Assembly: GCF_003696315.1 (NCBI RefSeq) | Contig: NZ_RFFN01000002.1 | Location: 842,313 to 906,312, forward strand | Length of the DNA stretch: 64,000 bases | Direction of reading: 5' to 3' | Origin: Pseudomonas songnenensis | GTDB taxonomy: Bacteria; Pseudomonadota; Gammaproteobacteria; Pseudomonadales; Pseudomonadaceae | In this document: piece by piece, positions 17,695 to 26,316 of the stretch | Position numbering within the stretch: the first letter of the stretch is position 1 | Layout of the letters: each line of letters opens with the position of its first letter | Translations under genes and position numbers: made by a program | The notes under the pieces: generated by a model | The model's database searches: none | The model's input: only the letters and a program-made list of their open reading frames with translations | Told to the model about the DNA's origin: nothing

Positions 17695-17818
17695 CCTTTA
17701 GACTTTAGTCGCCAAGCCTTCCAAGTCAACGTGCTAGACGGTCGCAGGCCGAGCGCCCAGTTCTGGCAGTCGGCTTTAAATCGAACATCACTTGAGGGTG
17801 GCGATTAAAGACTAAAGG
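17695..17818. repeat. Wide inverted repeat upstream of the porin
   Basis: Arm 1 is CCTTTAGACTTTAGTCGCC (17695-17713). Arm 2 is GGCGATTAAAGACTAAAGG (17800-17818). The reverse complement of arm 2 matches arm 1 at 17 of 19 positions, with 86 bases between them. Spacing and position suggest two binding sites for a regulator, not a terminator. Confidence 0.6.
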
Positions 17819-18022
17819 GTGTACCGGACAATCTGTGTTGCCGCGGGTCGCAGCATCCTAGCGTTTTGCTCGGGCGGAGTCGAATCAAGCTCGCATAATT
17901 GCCTGACGACTGGGGTGGAATTCACACTTTTCCAGGCGTCACGCGGCAACGGTTAGCCAGTAATACCGGCGCTGCAATTGAGCCTTGCTAGAATCATCGA
18001 GCCGACATAGCGAGAATTTCAG

Positions 18023-18271
18023 ATGTTGCCAGAATGCCAACTTTTCGGGACCTTGGGCTGCCACCTCTGCGAGCAGGCGGAGGAAGTGCTTATGCCTTTG
18101 GTCGAACACGGCCTGCTTGTCGAGTTAATGGATATCGCTGAACGCCCCGAGTGGGTCGAGCATTACGGTCTGCGCATACCAGTACTCCGTCGCATCGACA
18201 CTGGCGCCGAGCTGGATTGGCCGTTTGAGCCAGAGCAGGTGGTGGGCTTTCTTCAGATCCCTGGCAGCTAG
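18023..18271 (+). CDS. Glutaredoxin-like thioredoxin-fold protein
   Basis: An 82-residue protein of the DUF836/glutaredoxin-like type. The redox motif C-H-L-C lies at residues 13-16 in FGTLGCHLCEQAEEVL, and the cis-proline loop appears as YGLRIPVLRR near 48-57. The fold ends with PFEPEQVVGFL. A role in cytosolic thiol-disulfide exchange is inferred from the motif only; partners are unknown. A good terminator follows 17 bases after the stop. Confidence 0.85.
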   Translation: MLPECQLFGTLGCHLCEQAEEVLMPLVEHGLLVELMDIAERPEWVEHYGLRIPVLRRIDTGAELDWPFEPEQVVGFLQIPGS

Positions 18272-18288
18272 GCGAAAACAGCAGGCAT

Positions 18289-18319
18289 AAAAAAACCGGC
18301 TGATTTAGCCGGTTTTTTC
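18289..18319. terminator. Bidirectional intrinsic terminator
   Basis: CCGGC (18296-18300) and GCCGG (18308-18312) are flanked by seven A and six T, so the stem extends to about 11 bp. It serves the glutaredoxin-like gene on the plus strand and tRNA-Pro on the minus strand. Confidence 0.88.
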
Positions 18320-18346
18320 GTTCCGCTCAAACTGAGCGGCGGGATT

Positions 18347-18423
18347 TGGTCGGAGCGACTGGATTCGAACCAGCGACCTTCTCGTCCCGAACGAGACGCG
18401 CTACCAAGCTGCGCTACGCTCCG
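18347..18423 (-). tRNA. tRNA-Pro (CGG)
   Basis: Full cloverleaf of 77 bases with encoded CCA. The acceptor stem is CGGAGCG / CGCTCCG. The anticodon loop TTCGGGA lies in a TCTCG/CGAGA stem and gives anticodon CGG. The T-arm is GCTGG-TTCGAAT-CCAGT. Reads proline CCG. Confidence 0.96.
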
Positions 18424-18435
18424 AAGATGGCGCGC

Positions 18436-18463
18436 ATTCTACAGAAAAAGTTTTGTTGCACAA
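18436..18463 (-). promoter_or_regulatory. Promoter of tRNA-Pro (CGG)
   Basis: On the minus strand TTGTGC (18463-18458) and TAGAAT (18441-18436) are 16 bases apart, followed by a GC-rich discriminator (GCGCGCC) typical of stringently controlled stable RNA promoters. Confidence 0.7.
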
Positions 18464-18576
18464 GGTGTTAGGCGGGATTTTTTTGGAGCGGGGCGCTAAT
18501 AGAGGAAGCGTTCGGCGGGGCGGTTGGGGCGCCGCGCTGCAAGCCGTTGGTTCGGTTTGGCGCGGCGGCTCTCTGA

Positions 18577-18798
18577 TCAGAGTTCTCGAACGGTGCGTAC
18601 CTGGTCCTTGTTCACCTTGCCTGGTTTACCATCGATCTGCTCGTACTCATAGAAGCCCGACTCATCATCATAATCAGGGCGGTCCAGTGTCTGGATTTCA
18701 CGGCCGTCGTTGAGGGTGATCACGCTCGGATTGGAGCAGCCGGCCAGGACGCCGAAGCTCAGCGCAAGGACAAGAGCGGAAAGTTTGAATGACTGCAT
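18577..18798 (-). CDS. YgdI/YgdR family lipoprotein
   Basis: A 73-residue lipoprotein. The signal peptide is MQSFKLSALVLALSFGVLAGC, with lipobox L-A-G-C and Cys at residue 21. The mature part has the YgdI/YgdR (SH3-like, DUF903) signature: VITLNDGREIQTLDRPDYDDESGFYEYEQ followed by GKPGKVNKDQVRTVREL. It is anchored in the cell envelope; the function is unknown. AAGGAA precedes the ATG (18796-18798) by seven bases. It lies 46 bases downstream of mobA on the same strand. Confidence 0.9.
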   Translation of the reverse strand: MQSFKLSALVLALSFGVLAGCSNPSVITLNDGREIQTLDRPDYDDESGFYEYEQIDGKPGKVNKDQVRTVREL

Positions 18799-18844
18799 GA
18801 CGCTGTTCCTTCTGCGGTTTTCGATACCCATCCGACGAGGCGCA

Positions 18845-19453
18845 CTAGCATGAAGTTCCCGTACTTGCTTTGGCCATCTCGAGCAGTGCCGGCGTGTTGA
18901 GATTGGCGAGGCGTGGGTCGCCTGGCTGAATTCCGAGCTCGACCGCTCCGAGCTGAAGCAGAACGCGTTGCGGGCTGCGCTCACCGCCATGCCAGCAAGC
19001 CTCGATCTGTCCACGCAGGTTGGTTGGGATAATGCTGAACAGGGGCTCCCAGTGGTCCCCACAGCGGAGCATTAGAGGCCTGTCCGGTGTTTCGGTTGCA
19101 GTTGAGTACAACGATTGCAACAAAGGTCGATCAATCAGTGGTGTGTCGCACGGGAGCACAAGCATCCAGCGGTTGTGTGCGGCTGCAAGGCCTGCGCAGA
19201 TCCCTGCGAGTGGTCCAGGGAATCCTTCAACCTCGTCAGCTATCAGGCGGTCTGCATACATGGCATAGCGTGACTGATTGCGGTTGCACGACACCAACAG
19301 CTCGTCGGTCAACGGCCGAACGACATCGTGTAGCCATTCGATTAGTGGGCGGCCCTGCCAGTTGATCAGGCCCTTATCCTGCCCGCCCATGCGCTGCCCG
19401 CGACCGCCGGCCAGAAGCAGAATGGAGCAGGACGAAAAGGCAGGGGCAATCAT
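18845..19453 (-). CDS. mobA: Molybdenum cofactor guanylyltransferase
   Basis: Attaches GMP to molybdopterin to make the guanine dinucleotide form of the cofactor. The 202 residues contain the nucleotide-binding [17 protein letters not shown] (12-28) and the metal-binding LPCDTP (100-105), with [13 protein letters not shown] between them. The open frame runs further upstream, but the ATG at 19451-19453 has GGAG upstream and starts the family's usual N-terminus. No other molybdenum cofactor gene lies in the window. The lipoprotein gene follows. Confidence 0.93.
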   Translation of the reverse strand: MIAPAFSSCSILLLAGGRGQRMGGQDKGLINWQGRPLIEWLHDVVRPLTDELLVSCNRNQSRYAMYADRLIADEVEGFPGPLAGICAGLAAAHNRWMLVLPCDTPLIDRPLLQSLYSTATETPDRPLMLRCGDHWEPLFSIIPTNLRGQIEACWHGGERSPQRVLLQLGAVELGIQPGDPRLANLNTPALLEMAKASTGTSC

Positions 19454-19660
19454 TGGAGCGCTCCGAAAAAGGTCCGTATAGCACTGCATCCAGCTGGCAG
19501 CAATTGCCTGCTTGCCAGATTTGCAGCTGCGGCAGGGGTGGTGTGTCAGGCCGAGCCCTCCGGTAAACAAACCCGAAAAGCTGTTGTCTATCTCCTCCAT
19601 CCGCTTTTTTCCAAGAGGCGGATGCCGCCTGCTTATTGGCCGACAAAGGAGAACAAGCAC

Positions 19661-20689
19661 ATGCAGGAGAGAAACGTTTGGGTTGATTATGCCAAGGCGA
19701 TCGGGATTATCCTCGTTGTCTACGGGCATGTCGCACGAGGTGTCTTCAATGCGGGGCTGCCAATGGATGAGGCCGAATTCGTGTTGGTAGACAGCATCAT
19801 CTATAGCTTTCACATGCCGCTGTTCTTTTTCCTTTCTGGATTGTTCTTCTTCGATTCGCTGCAGAAGAGGGGGCGTGGCGGGCTGATCGTCAACAAAGTC
19901 GACACAATCGTTTATCCATTTATTGTCTGGTCCCTGCTGCAGGGGTTGTTCGAGGTTGGAATGTCCAACTATACGAACGGGCAGGTCACCTTGGCCGAGG
20001 TCTTCTCGCTGCTATGGATGCCAAGAGCTCAATTCTGGTTTCTTTATGCGCTATTTCTGGTTTTCGTCGTCTGTACCTTCCTTTATGCACGCGCGGATCG
20101 TCGGTATTTTCTGCCGTTCGTGGTGCTTTTCGGGGTGCTGTTCGTGTTTCAGCAGGAGCTGACGGTCAACCAGATGACGCGCTTCATTCTAGGGAACACG
20201 GTGTTCTTCGCCTTAGGCGTCTGGTTCAACGAAGTAAAAGCCTTCTTCTTGGCGCGCTACACCCAGTTGACTTTGTTCTTCGGTGCCTTGTTCGTGGTAG
20301 GGCAGTATCTATTCCACGTGACGTTTGGAATGAATTACGTCGATGGTGGCCTGCCAGTGTTGGCGCTTGCCACGGTATCCATTTTCTTCATGATCGCATT
20401 GTCGATGTGGCTGGGTCAGTTCCGGGTCGACTGGTTCCTGTTCATCGGTGCTTCATCGATGACGATTTATCTGATGCACATTCTGGCGGGCAGCGGTGTG
20501 CGCGTCATACTCAGCAAGTTCCTTGGTATCGACTCGATTGCCGCGCATCTCATAATCGGAACGTTGATAGGTATCGCCGCCCCGCTATTCGCGCAGGTCA
20601 TTATCGACCGCTTCAAGCTGCATTTTCTGCTCACGCCACCCAAGCGGATCTCCGCATCCCATCTGCGGATGCGAAAGGCGATGGCATAG
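19661..20689 (+). CDS. Acyltransferase family (type 3) membrane protein
   Basis: A 342-residue integral membrane protein of the acyltransferase 3 family, which O-acylates sugars or polysaccharides at the inner membrane. About ten hydrophobic segments are visible. The N-terminal [20 protein letters not shown] contains the expected catalytic-region His in transmembrane segment 1, and [15 protein letters not shown] follows. AAAGGAG lies nine bases before the ATG at 19661. It is AT-richer than its neighbours and stands alone, without glycan genes nearby, so its acceptor cannot be inferred. It may be an accessory gene. Confidence 0.85.
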   Translation: MQERNVWVDYAKAIGIILVVYGHVARGVFNAGLPMDEAEFVLVDSIIYSFHMPLFFFLSGLFFFDSLQKRGRGGLIVNKVDTIVYPFIVWSLLQGLFEVGMSNYTNGQVTLAEVFSLLWMPRAQFWFLYALFLVFVVCTFLYARADRRYFLPFVVLFGVLFVFQQELTVNQMTRFILGNTVFFALGVWFNEVKAFFLARYTQLTLFFGALFVVGQYLFHVTFGMNYVDGGLPVLALATVSIFFMIALSMWLGQFRVDWFLFIGASSMTIYLMHILAGSGVRVILSKFLGIDSIAAHLIIGTLIGIAAPLFAQVIIDRFKLHFLLTPPKRISASHLRMRKAMA

Positions 20690-20699
20690 CGGGTTTCGC

Positions 20700-20757
20700 C
20701 GGTTGCCGCTCAGCACTGGATAGTGTGGGCGGTAACCGTGGTTGCTGTCTTTTTTTG
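20700..20757 (+). terminator. Probable terminator of the acyltransferase gene
   Basis: CGGTTGCCGC (20700-20709) pairs with GCGGTAACCG (20729-20738) with one G-T pair. An inner CACT/AGTG stem is present, and seven T follow after a short gap at 20750. Confidence 0.5.
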
Positions 20758-20763
20758 AAAACC

Positions 20764-21072
20764 CTAGCCGCAGCTGATTCGCTCAATGGTCATATCCGCG
20801 CCCGTATTGATGTTCAGGCGTCTGGAGTCATATTCGAGCGTGACGATATCGTCGGGCCCGAGTATGCGCCCGGTACTCGCCCCTGACCGTTTCTTGGCTT
20901 CTTCCAGCAGCGCGGGTGTTGCGGTTTTGCCTATGAGATTGCGCACCGCTTCGGCGTTGCAAGTGGTCGGTGCCTGGCTAAGCTCTGCCGGCGGGGAGGC
21001 TGTGGATTGGCAGCCGGCCGAAAGTACCGTCGCCGCCAGCAGTGTAGGTATGGACAGTTTGAGTAGATGCAC
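20764..21072 (-). CDS. I78-family peptidase inhibitor-like lipoprotein
   Basis: A 102-residue exported protein. The signal peptide MHLLKLSIPTLLAATVLSAGC ends in a lipobox (S-A-G-C, Cys at 21). The mature domain follows the I78 pattern: NLIGKTATPALLEEAKKRSGA, then RILGPDDIVTLEYDSRRLNI and a C-terminal ADMTIERISCG. Characterised I78 members inhibit serine peptidases; inhibition here is inferred. The start codon is GTG (21070-21072) with AAGGAG five bases upstream. It is divergent from the PA2779-like gene, and a cysteine peptidase gene lies nearby. Confidence 0.87.
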   Translation of the reverse strand: MHLLKLSIPTLLAATVLSAGCQSTASPPAELSQAPTTCNAEAVRNLIGKTATPALLEEAKKRSGASTGRILGPDDIVTLEYDSRRLNINTGADMTIERISCG

Positions 21073-21276
21073 GTTTTCTCCTTATTCGATCGTTTTTTTC
21101 AATCGCAACTATTATCAAAGTTGCGAGCAGGTCGATAGGGCAGGGTTGGCTGTTGGCGTGACGGGGTGCGTTTAGAAAAGCAGCCAGATCGTCGGGAACC
21201 GAAACGGCGTTGGATCGTCTTATCGTCTGATGGCGCTTTGCAATCCTCAGTTGACGAAAACAAGGAGTTTCCCGCT

Positions 21277-21678
21277 ATGTTCACTTCCCCACTACTCAAG
21301 CGAGTTGCGACGGTACTGGCTGCACTGCACATTCTTCTGGTAGCACAGATCCCCCTTGCTCAGGCCGCGATGATCGGTACGCCGGAGGTCGTCGCCGAGC
21401 ATCAGCAGCAGGTGGATCGGCAACAGCTGCTGACCATGCTCGATGATCAGGATGTGCAAAAGAAGCTCGTGTCCATGGGTGTTGATCGCGATCAGGTCGA
21501 GAAGCGAATCAATGGTCTGACGGCCGCCGAATTGGCCCAGTTCAATCAGCAGCTCGACCAGGCGCCGGCTGGTGCCGGGGTGGTGGGCGTGATCGTATTG
21601 TTCCTGGTGATCTTCATCATCACTGACATGCTCTGCGCCACCAACATCTTCAACTTTGTCAACTGCGTCAACCGTTGA
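21277..21678 (+). CDS. PA2779-family small exported/membrane protein
   Basis: A 133-residue protein with N-terminal signal segment LLKRVATVLAALHILLVAQIPLAQA, a charged helical middle (HQQQVDRQQLLTMLDDQDVQKKLVSMGVD...RINGLTAAELAQF) and a second hydrophobic segment VVGVIVLFLVIFIITDMLCATNIF near the end. This is the layout of the uncharacterised PA2779 family. AAGGAG precedes the ATG at 21277. Its stop overlaps the TTG start of the peptidase gene, so the two proteins are probably made together and act at the same membrane. Confidence 0.82.
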   Translation: MFTSPLLKRVATVLAALHILLVAQIPLAQAAMIGTPEVVAEHQQQVDRQQLLTMLDDQDVQKKLVSMGVDRDQVEKRINGLTAAELAQFNQQLDQAPAGAGVVGVIVLFLVIFIITDMLCATNIFNFVNCVNR

Positions 21679-22628
21679 GCGGGCGGCTACTCATACTGCT
21701 GCTTATCGGGCTGCTCGGTGGCTGCGCTCGGTCGACGGTTACGCTAGTCGACGATGCGCAGCTTCCGGCCACAGCAGAGCTGACCGAAGTACCGTTCTAC
21801 CCTCAGGACGATTACCAGTGCGGGCCCGCAGCCCTGGCGACAATGCTTTCGCAGCGGGGTGTCGCCACGACGCCGGAAGCGCTGGTGGATCAGGTTTACA
21901 TTCCCCAGCGCAAAGGCAGCCTGCAGGTCGAGATGGTCGCCGCGGCTCGTTCGAGCGGTCTCCTTGTGTACCCGTTGCAACCTCGTCTGGAGGATCTGCT
22001 TGCCGAAGTGGCTGCGGGTAATCCGGTGCTGGTACTGCAAAACCTTGCTTTTGATCGCTGGCCACAATGGCACTTCGCTGTGGTTGTGGGATATGACCTC
22101 TCGCAACAGCAAATTGTGCTGCGCTCCGGCACTACTAGGCGTTGGGTGGGTAGCTTCCGAGAGTTCGATCGGTCCTGGGCGAAGGCCGAGCGTTGGGCCG
22201 TGGTGACGCTGAGTGCTGATCAGGTGCCGCATACGGCACGAGAGACGGTTTGGCTGCGCAGTGCAAGCGATCTTGAGGAAGTGGGGCAGGTCCGTGCTGC
22301 TCGCATTGCATACGAGGCGGCCGTGAAGCGCTGGGATTCGGCTCTCTCAAGGTTCGCTCTAGCGAATAGTCAGTACGCTGCAGGCGAAAAGTCAGCGGCT
22401 GAAGAGTCCTTGCGCGCCAGCGTGCGATTGGATCCCGGCTTTGCCATCGGTTGGTTCAACCTTTCACAGGTTCTAGCTGAGCAGGGTTGCGGCTCCGGTG
22501 CCCAGGAGGCACGAGATTGCGCGATACGACTGGCTCCAGATGACAAACGTTTCAGGGCTGCGCTGCCAGCGCAACAAGAAAGGCGAGCGACTGAATGTCT
22601 GCCGAGCCCGCCTTGCTCTGTGCGCTGA
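21675..22628 (+). CDS. PA2778-family cysteine peptidase lipoprotein with C-terminal TPR
   Basis: A 317-residue protein of the C39-like papain fold. Lipobox L-L-G-G-C places Cys17 at the membrane. The catalytic Cys is at residue 49 in YQCGPAALATML, and His at about 133 in QWHFAVVVGYD. Residues 195-300 look like two or three TPR-type helices (LEEVGQVRAARIAYEAAVKRWD...). The substrate is unknown; C39 domains cleave double-glycine leaders, but this one has no attached ABC transporter. The start is TTG at 21675, overlapping the previous stop (TTGA), which implies translational coupling. Confidence 0.84.
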   Translation: MSGRLLILLLIGLLGGCARSTVTLVDDAQLPATAELTEVPFYPQDDYQCGPAALATMLSQRGVATTPEALVDQVYIPQRKGSLQVEMVAAARSSGLLVYPLQPRLEDLLAEVAAGNPVLVLQNLAFDRWPQWHFAVVVGYDLSQQQIVLRSGTTRRWVGSFREFDRSWAKAERWAVVTLSADQVPHTARETVWLRSASDLEEVGQVRAARIAYEAAVKRWDSALSRFALANSQYAAGEKSAAEESLRASVRLDPGFAIGWFNLSQVLAEQGCGSGAQEARDCAIRLAPDDKRFRAALPAQQERRATECLPSPPCSVR

Positions 22629-22630
22629 CT

Positions 22631-23914
22631 TCAGAAGCCGAGTCTGTCGCGCAGGTTGTAGTACATCGCACCGAGTGCGCTGAGTGGGACTTGAAAGCGC
22701 TGCCCGCCGGGGAATGGGTAATGGGGCAGGCTCGCGAACGCATCGAACCTCTCTGCCTGACCGCTTATTGCCTCGGCTAGCACCTTTCCCGCAACGTGCG
22801 TGTAGGTGACGCCATGACCGCTGCAACCCTGCGAGTAGTAGATGTTACTGCCCAGTCGTCCGACCTGGGGCAGCCGCGAGAGCGTCAGCAGGAAGTTGCC
22901 CGTCCAGGCATAGTCAATCTTCACCTTTTCCAGTTGTGGGAAGGTTTTCAGCATTTTGGGTCGAATGATCGATTCGATATCGGCAGGGTCCCGTGCGCCA
23001 TAGACGACGCCACCGCCATAGATCAGGCGCTTATCGGCCCCGATTCGATAATAGTCGAGCAGGTAATTGCAATCCTCAACACAGTAGTCCTGTGGCAGAA
23101 GGCTGTGCGCAAGCTCTTCGGTCAGTGGTTCGGTTGCTATCACTTGCGTGCCGCAGGGCATCGACTTGGCTGCCAGCTCAGGAACCAGATTGCCCAGATA
23201 GGCGTTGCCTGCAACCACTACGAATTTCGCGCGAACGGTTCCCATGGGTGTATGCACCAGCGGTGTTTCGCCTCGCTCGATACGAATGGCGGGAGAGTGC
23301 TCGTGGATGGCTCCGCCTAGCGATTCGACGGCAGCGGCTTCGCCGAGCGCAAGATTGAGCGGATGGATATGGCCGCCGTGCTTGTCGAGCATGCCGCCGA
23401 TATATCGGTCGCACGCAACCACTTGCCGTATGCCTTGATCATCCAGCAACTCCAGATGTGGATAGCCGTATCGTTCCCAGAGGGCTTTCTGTGTTTCGAG
23501 GTGACGCATCTGCTTCTGATTGAAAGCAGCGAATACGCCCCCGTCTTTTAGGTCGCATTGAATGCCGTAGCGCGCGACTCGTTCGCGGATAATGCGACCG
23601 CCTTCGAACGCCATTTCACCGATCAGCTTCGCTGCTGCGGCGCTGGCGGTGCGCTCAATGCTATCCAGGTCGCGGCTATAACTATTGACGATCTGGCCGC
23701 CGTTCCGTCCGGATGCGCCGAAGCCAACTTTCGCAGCTTCCAGCACGACCACGCTGTACCCTTTTTCGAGCAGGAAAAGAGCGGTGGACAAGCCGGTATA
23801 TCCTGCGCCGATCACGCACACGTCCACCTGCTTGTTGTCCTGAAGTTCGGATCGGGCAGACGCGGAATTAGCGGTGGCTGCATAGTAGGAAGCTGGATAT
23901 CCCTTGTTCGGCAT
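22631..23914 (-). CDS. FAD-dependent oxidoreductase, gamma-glutamylpolyamine oxidase-like
   Basis: A DAO-family flavoenzyme of 427 residues similar to PuuB/PauB, which oxidise gamma-glutamyl-polyamines in polyamine catabolism. The FAD-binding VCVIGAGYTGLSTALFL (32-48) is followed by a Glu at the end of the second strand (VVVLEA, 56-61) and GFGASGRNGGQIV. Near the C-terminus GCSGHGVTYTHVAGKVLAEAI closes the FAD site. Position beside the PA2779/PA2778 pair matches pauB3 (PA2776) of P. aeruginosa. No other polyamine gene is in the window, so the substrate is inferred. It converges with the peptidase gene, with a two-base gap. Confidence 0.85.
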   Translation of the reverse strand: MPNKGYPASYYAATANSASARSELQDNKQVDVCVIGAGYTGLSTALFLLEKGYSVVVLEAAKVGFGASGRNGGQIVNSYSRDLDSIERTASAAAAKLIGEMAFEGGRIIRERVARYGIQCDLKDGGVFAAFNQKQMRHLETQKALWERYGYPHLELLDDQGIRQVVACDRYIGGMLDKHGGHIHPLNLALGEAAAVESLGGAIHEHSPAIRIERGETPLVHTPMGTVRAKFVVVAGNAYLGNLVPELAAKSMPCGTQVIATEPLTEELAHSLLPQDYCVEDCNYLLDYYRIGADKRLIYGGGVVYGARDPADIESIIRPKMLKTFPQLEKVKIDYAWTGNFLLTLSRLPQVGRLGSNIYYSQGCSGHGVTYTHVAGKVLAEAISGQAERFDAFASLPHYPFPGGQRFQVPLSALGAMYYNLRDRLGF

Positions 23915-24041
23915 ACTGGATGCTCCGTTCTGAATATTTTACGCATGCTAGCGTTTAACGTCGCAGCTCGCCAGGCTGCCAGCCTGATGCGCATGTATTT
24001 TCAAATTTTCCAAATATCAGTGAGTTAGGAGAAAAAAGCGC

Positions 24042-24069
24042 TTGACTCTTTTTTTTGTCGCTTTAGAAT
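24042..24069 (+). promoter_or_regulatory. Promoter of tRNA-Val (GAC)
   Basis: TTGACT (24042-24047) and TAGAAT (24064-24069) are 16 bases apart and precede a GC-rich discriminator (GCGCCCCC), as expected for a strong tRNA promoter. Confidence 0.75.
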
Positions 24070-24082
24070 GCGCCCCCATCGA

Positions 24083-24159
24083 AGGCACATAGCTCAGTTG
24101 GTTAGAGCACCACCTTGACATGGTGGGGGTCGTTGGTTCGAATCCAATTGTGCCTACCA
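24083..24159 (+). tRNA. tRNA-Val (GAC)
   Basis: A 77-base cloverleaf with encoded CCA. The acceptor stem is AGGCACA / TGTGCCT. The anticodon loop TTGACAT in a CCACC/GGTGG stem gives GAC. The T-arm is TTGG-TTCGAAT-CCAA. Reads valine GUC/GUU. Confidence 0.96.
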
Positions 24160-24167
24160 ATTCGATT

Positions 24168-24197
24168 AAAGGGTCGCGCAAGCGGCCCTTTTTTTTG
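24168..24197 (+). terminator. Terminator of tRNA-Val
   Basis: GGGTCGC-GCAA-GCGGCCC stem (one G-T pair) preceded by A's and followed by nine T. Confidence 0.85.
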
Positions 24198-24388
24198 GCT
24201 TGCTTGTCAGGGCTTCGGCTTTCTGAAAGCATCGTCAGCCGTTGTTTTCTCCAGTGACTTCGGTTCGGTCGAGAATGAGCTCAACAGGTCCTGCCATTGT
24301 GCGGCAGGCTGGCTCGCCGAATCGCTTTACTGGCTCATCCCAACCCATGTGGCCTTTGGTACGGGTCACCACTAGGAGAGGAGGCGCC

Positions 24389-26311
24389 ATGCCCACCATT
24401 ACTCTTCCCGATGGCAGTCAGCGTTCGTTTGATCATCCCGTTACCGTGGCCGAAGTGGCTCAGTCCATTGGCGCCGGTCTTGCCAAAGCGACTGTGGCAG
24501 GCAAGGTCGATGGCAAGTTGGTCGATGCCTGTGATCTGATTGATAGCGATGCTGTGTTGCAGATCATCACCCCGAAGGATGAGGAAGGGCTGGAGATCAT
24601 TCGTCACTCCTGCGCGCATCTGATTGGGCACGCAGTGAAGCAGCTCTATCCAACGGCGCGAATGGTTATTGGGCCGGTGATCGACGAGGGCTTCTATTAC
24701 GATATTGCCTACGAGCGTCCCTTCACTCCCGATGATGTTGCTGCAATCGAGCAGCGTATGCGTGAGCTGATCGATCGTGATTACGATGTCATCAAGAAGA
24801 TGACGCCACGTGCCGAAGTTATCGAAGTGTTCAGGTCTCGCGGTGAGGACTACAAGCTGCGCCTGGTCGAGGATATGCCCGACGAGCAGGCGATGGGTTT
24901 GTACTATCACGAAGAATACGTCGACATGTGCCGCGGTCCGCACGTGCCGAATACACGCTTCCTGAAGTCGTTCAAGTTAACCAAGTTGTCCGGTGCGTAC
25001 TGGCGCGGCGACGCTAAGAACGAGCAGCTGCAGCGTATCTACGGTACTGCCTGGGCGGACAAGAAGCAGCTGGCAGCCTATATCCAGCGCATCGAGGAAG
25101 CTGAAAAGCGCGACCATCGCAAGATCGGCAAGCGGCTGGATCTGTTCCATACGCAGGAAGAGGCGCCGGGCATGGTGTTCTGGCATCCGAATGGCTGGAC
25201 GCTTTATCAGGTGCTCGAGCAGTACATGCGTCAGGTGCAGCGCGAAAACGGATACCTGGAAATCCGAACGCCGCAGGTGGTCGATCGCGTGCTCTGGGAA
25301 AAGTCCGGGCATTGGGCCAATTACGCCGAAAACATGTTCACGACTGAATCGGAGAGCCGCGATTACGCGATCAAGCCGATGAACTGTCCTTGCCACGTGC
25401 AGGTATACAACCAGGGCTTGAAGAGCTATCGCGAGCTGCCACTGCGACTGGCGGAGTTCGGTGCTTGCCACCGTAACGAGCCATCTGGTGCGCTGCACGG
25501 CATCATGCGGGTGCGTGGCTTTACTCAGGATGATGCGCACATCTTCTGTACGGAAGAGCAGATGCAGGCCGAGTCCGCGGCGTTCATCAAGCTGACGCAG
25601 GCGGTATATGCTGATTTCGGTTTCTCAGATATCGAGCTGAAATTGTCGACTCGTCCCGAGAAGCGTGTTGGTTCGGATGACCTTTGGGATCGGGCTGAGG
25701 CGGCTCTGGCTTCGGCGCTGGAGAGTGCTGGCTTGCCTTACGATTTGCAGCCAGGCGAGGGCGCTTTCTATGGTCCCAAAATCGAATTTTCTTTGCGTGA
25801 TTGTCTCGGGCGCGTATGGCAGTGCGGCACACTGCAGCTGGACTTCAATCTGCCCGTGCGCCTGGGTGCGGAGTACGTTAGCGAGAATAATGATCGTCAG
25901 CACCCGGTCATGCTGCATAGGGCGGTCCTTGGGTCCTTCGAGCGTTTCATCGGTATTTTGATCGAGCATTACGAGGGGGCTTTCCCTGCGTGGCTCGCGC
26001 CGACGCAGGCAGTGATCATGAACATCACTGACAAGCAGGCCGCTTTTGCTGCTGAAGTCGAAAAAACGCTCACCCAAAGCGGGTTTCGTGCCAAGTGTGA
26101 CTTGAGAAACGAAAAGATCGGCTTTAAAATCCGCGAGCATACTTTGCTCAAGACTCCTTATCTCTTGGTTATCGGGGATCGGGAGGTTGAGACACGATCC
26201 GTTGCTGTGCGCACCCGTGAAGGCGTCGATCTGGGCTCCATGCCCCTCGAGCAGTTCGCGCAGATGTTGGCACAGGCGGTTTCCCGGCGTGGTCGCCAAG
26301 AATTGGAGTAA
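24389..26311 (+). CDS. thrS: Threonyl-tRNA synthetase
   Basis: Charges tRNA-Thr. The 640 residues contain an N-terminal TGS domain ([20 protein letters not shown]), an editing domain with [16 protein letters not shown] (HxxxH), and a class II catalytic core. The zinc-binding [10 protein letters not shown] lies near residue 331. Motif 2 is [26 protein letters not shown], and a C-terminal anticodon-binding domain follows. I chose the ATG at 24389 because GGAGAGGAGG precedes it. The open frame extends 49 codons upstream, but those residues are not part of the family. The 190-base leader contains CCTGCC/GGCAGG, a possible hairpin. The stop overlaps the ATG before infC. Confidence 0.97.
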   Translation: MPTITLPDGSQRSFDHPVTVAEVAQSIGAGLAKATVAGKVDGKLVDACDLIDSDAVLQIITPKDEEGLEIIRHSCAHLIGHAVKQLYPTARMVIGPVIDEGFYYDIAYERPFTPDDVAAIEQRMRELIDRDYDVIKKMTPRAEVIEVFRSRGEDYKLRLVEDMPDEQAMGLYYHEEYVDMCRGPHVPNTRFLKSFKLTKLSGAYWRGDAKNEQLQRIYGTAWADKKQLAAYIQRIEEAEKRDHRKIGKRLDLFHTQEEAPGMVFWHPNGWTLYQVLEQYMRQVQRENGYLEIRTPQVVDRVLWEKSGHWANYAENMFTTESESRDYAIKPMNCPCHVQVYNQGLKSYRELPLRLAEFGACHRNEPSGALHGIMRVRGFTQDDAHIFCTEEQMQAESAAFIKLTQAVYADFGFSDIELKLSTRPEKRVGSDDLWDRAEAALASALESAGLPYDLQPGEGAFYGPKIEFSLRDCLGRVWQCGTLQLDFNLPVRLGAEYVSENNDRQHPVMLHRAVLGSFERFIGILIEHYEGAFPAWLAPTQAVIMNITDKQAAFAAEVEKTLTQSGFRAKCDLRNEKIGFKIREHTLLKTPYLLVIGDREVETRSVAVRTREGVDLGSMPLEQFAQMLAQAVSRRGRQELE

Positions 26312-26316
26312 TGACT

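Larger units (their letters stand above)
17614..18022. other. Divergent region between porin and glutaredoxin-like gene
   Basis: These 409 bases hold no convincing gene. They contain a candidate porin promoter and two similar 19-base sequences in inverted orientation (17695-17713 and 17800-17818), listed separately. The plus-strand promoter for the gene at 18023 is not clear. Confidence 0.6.

Noticed and set aside
24198..24388. T-box or attenuator in the thrS leader
   Set aside because: Only one short hairpin (CCTGCC/GGCAGG) is visible, with no T-tract, no leader peptide rich in Thr and no T-box sequence.
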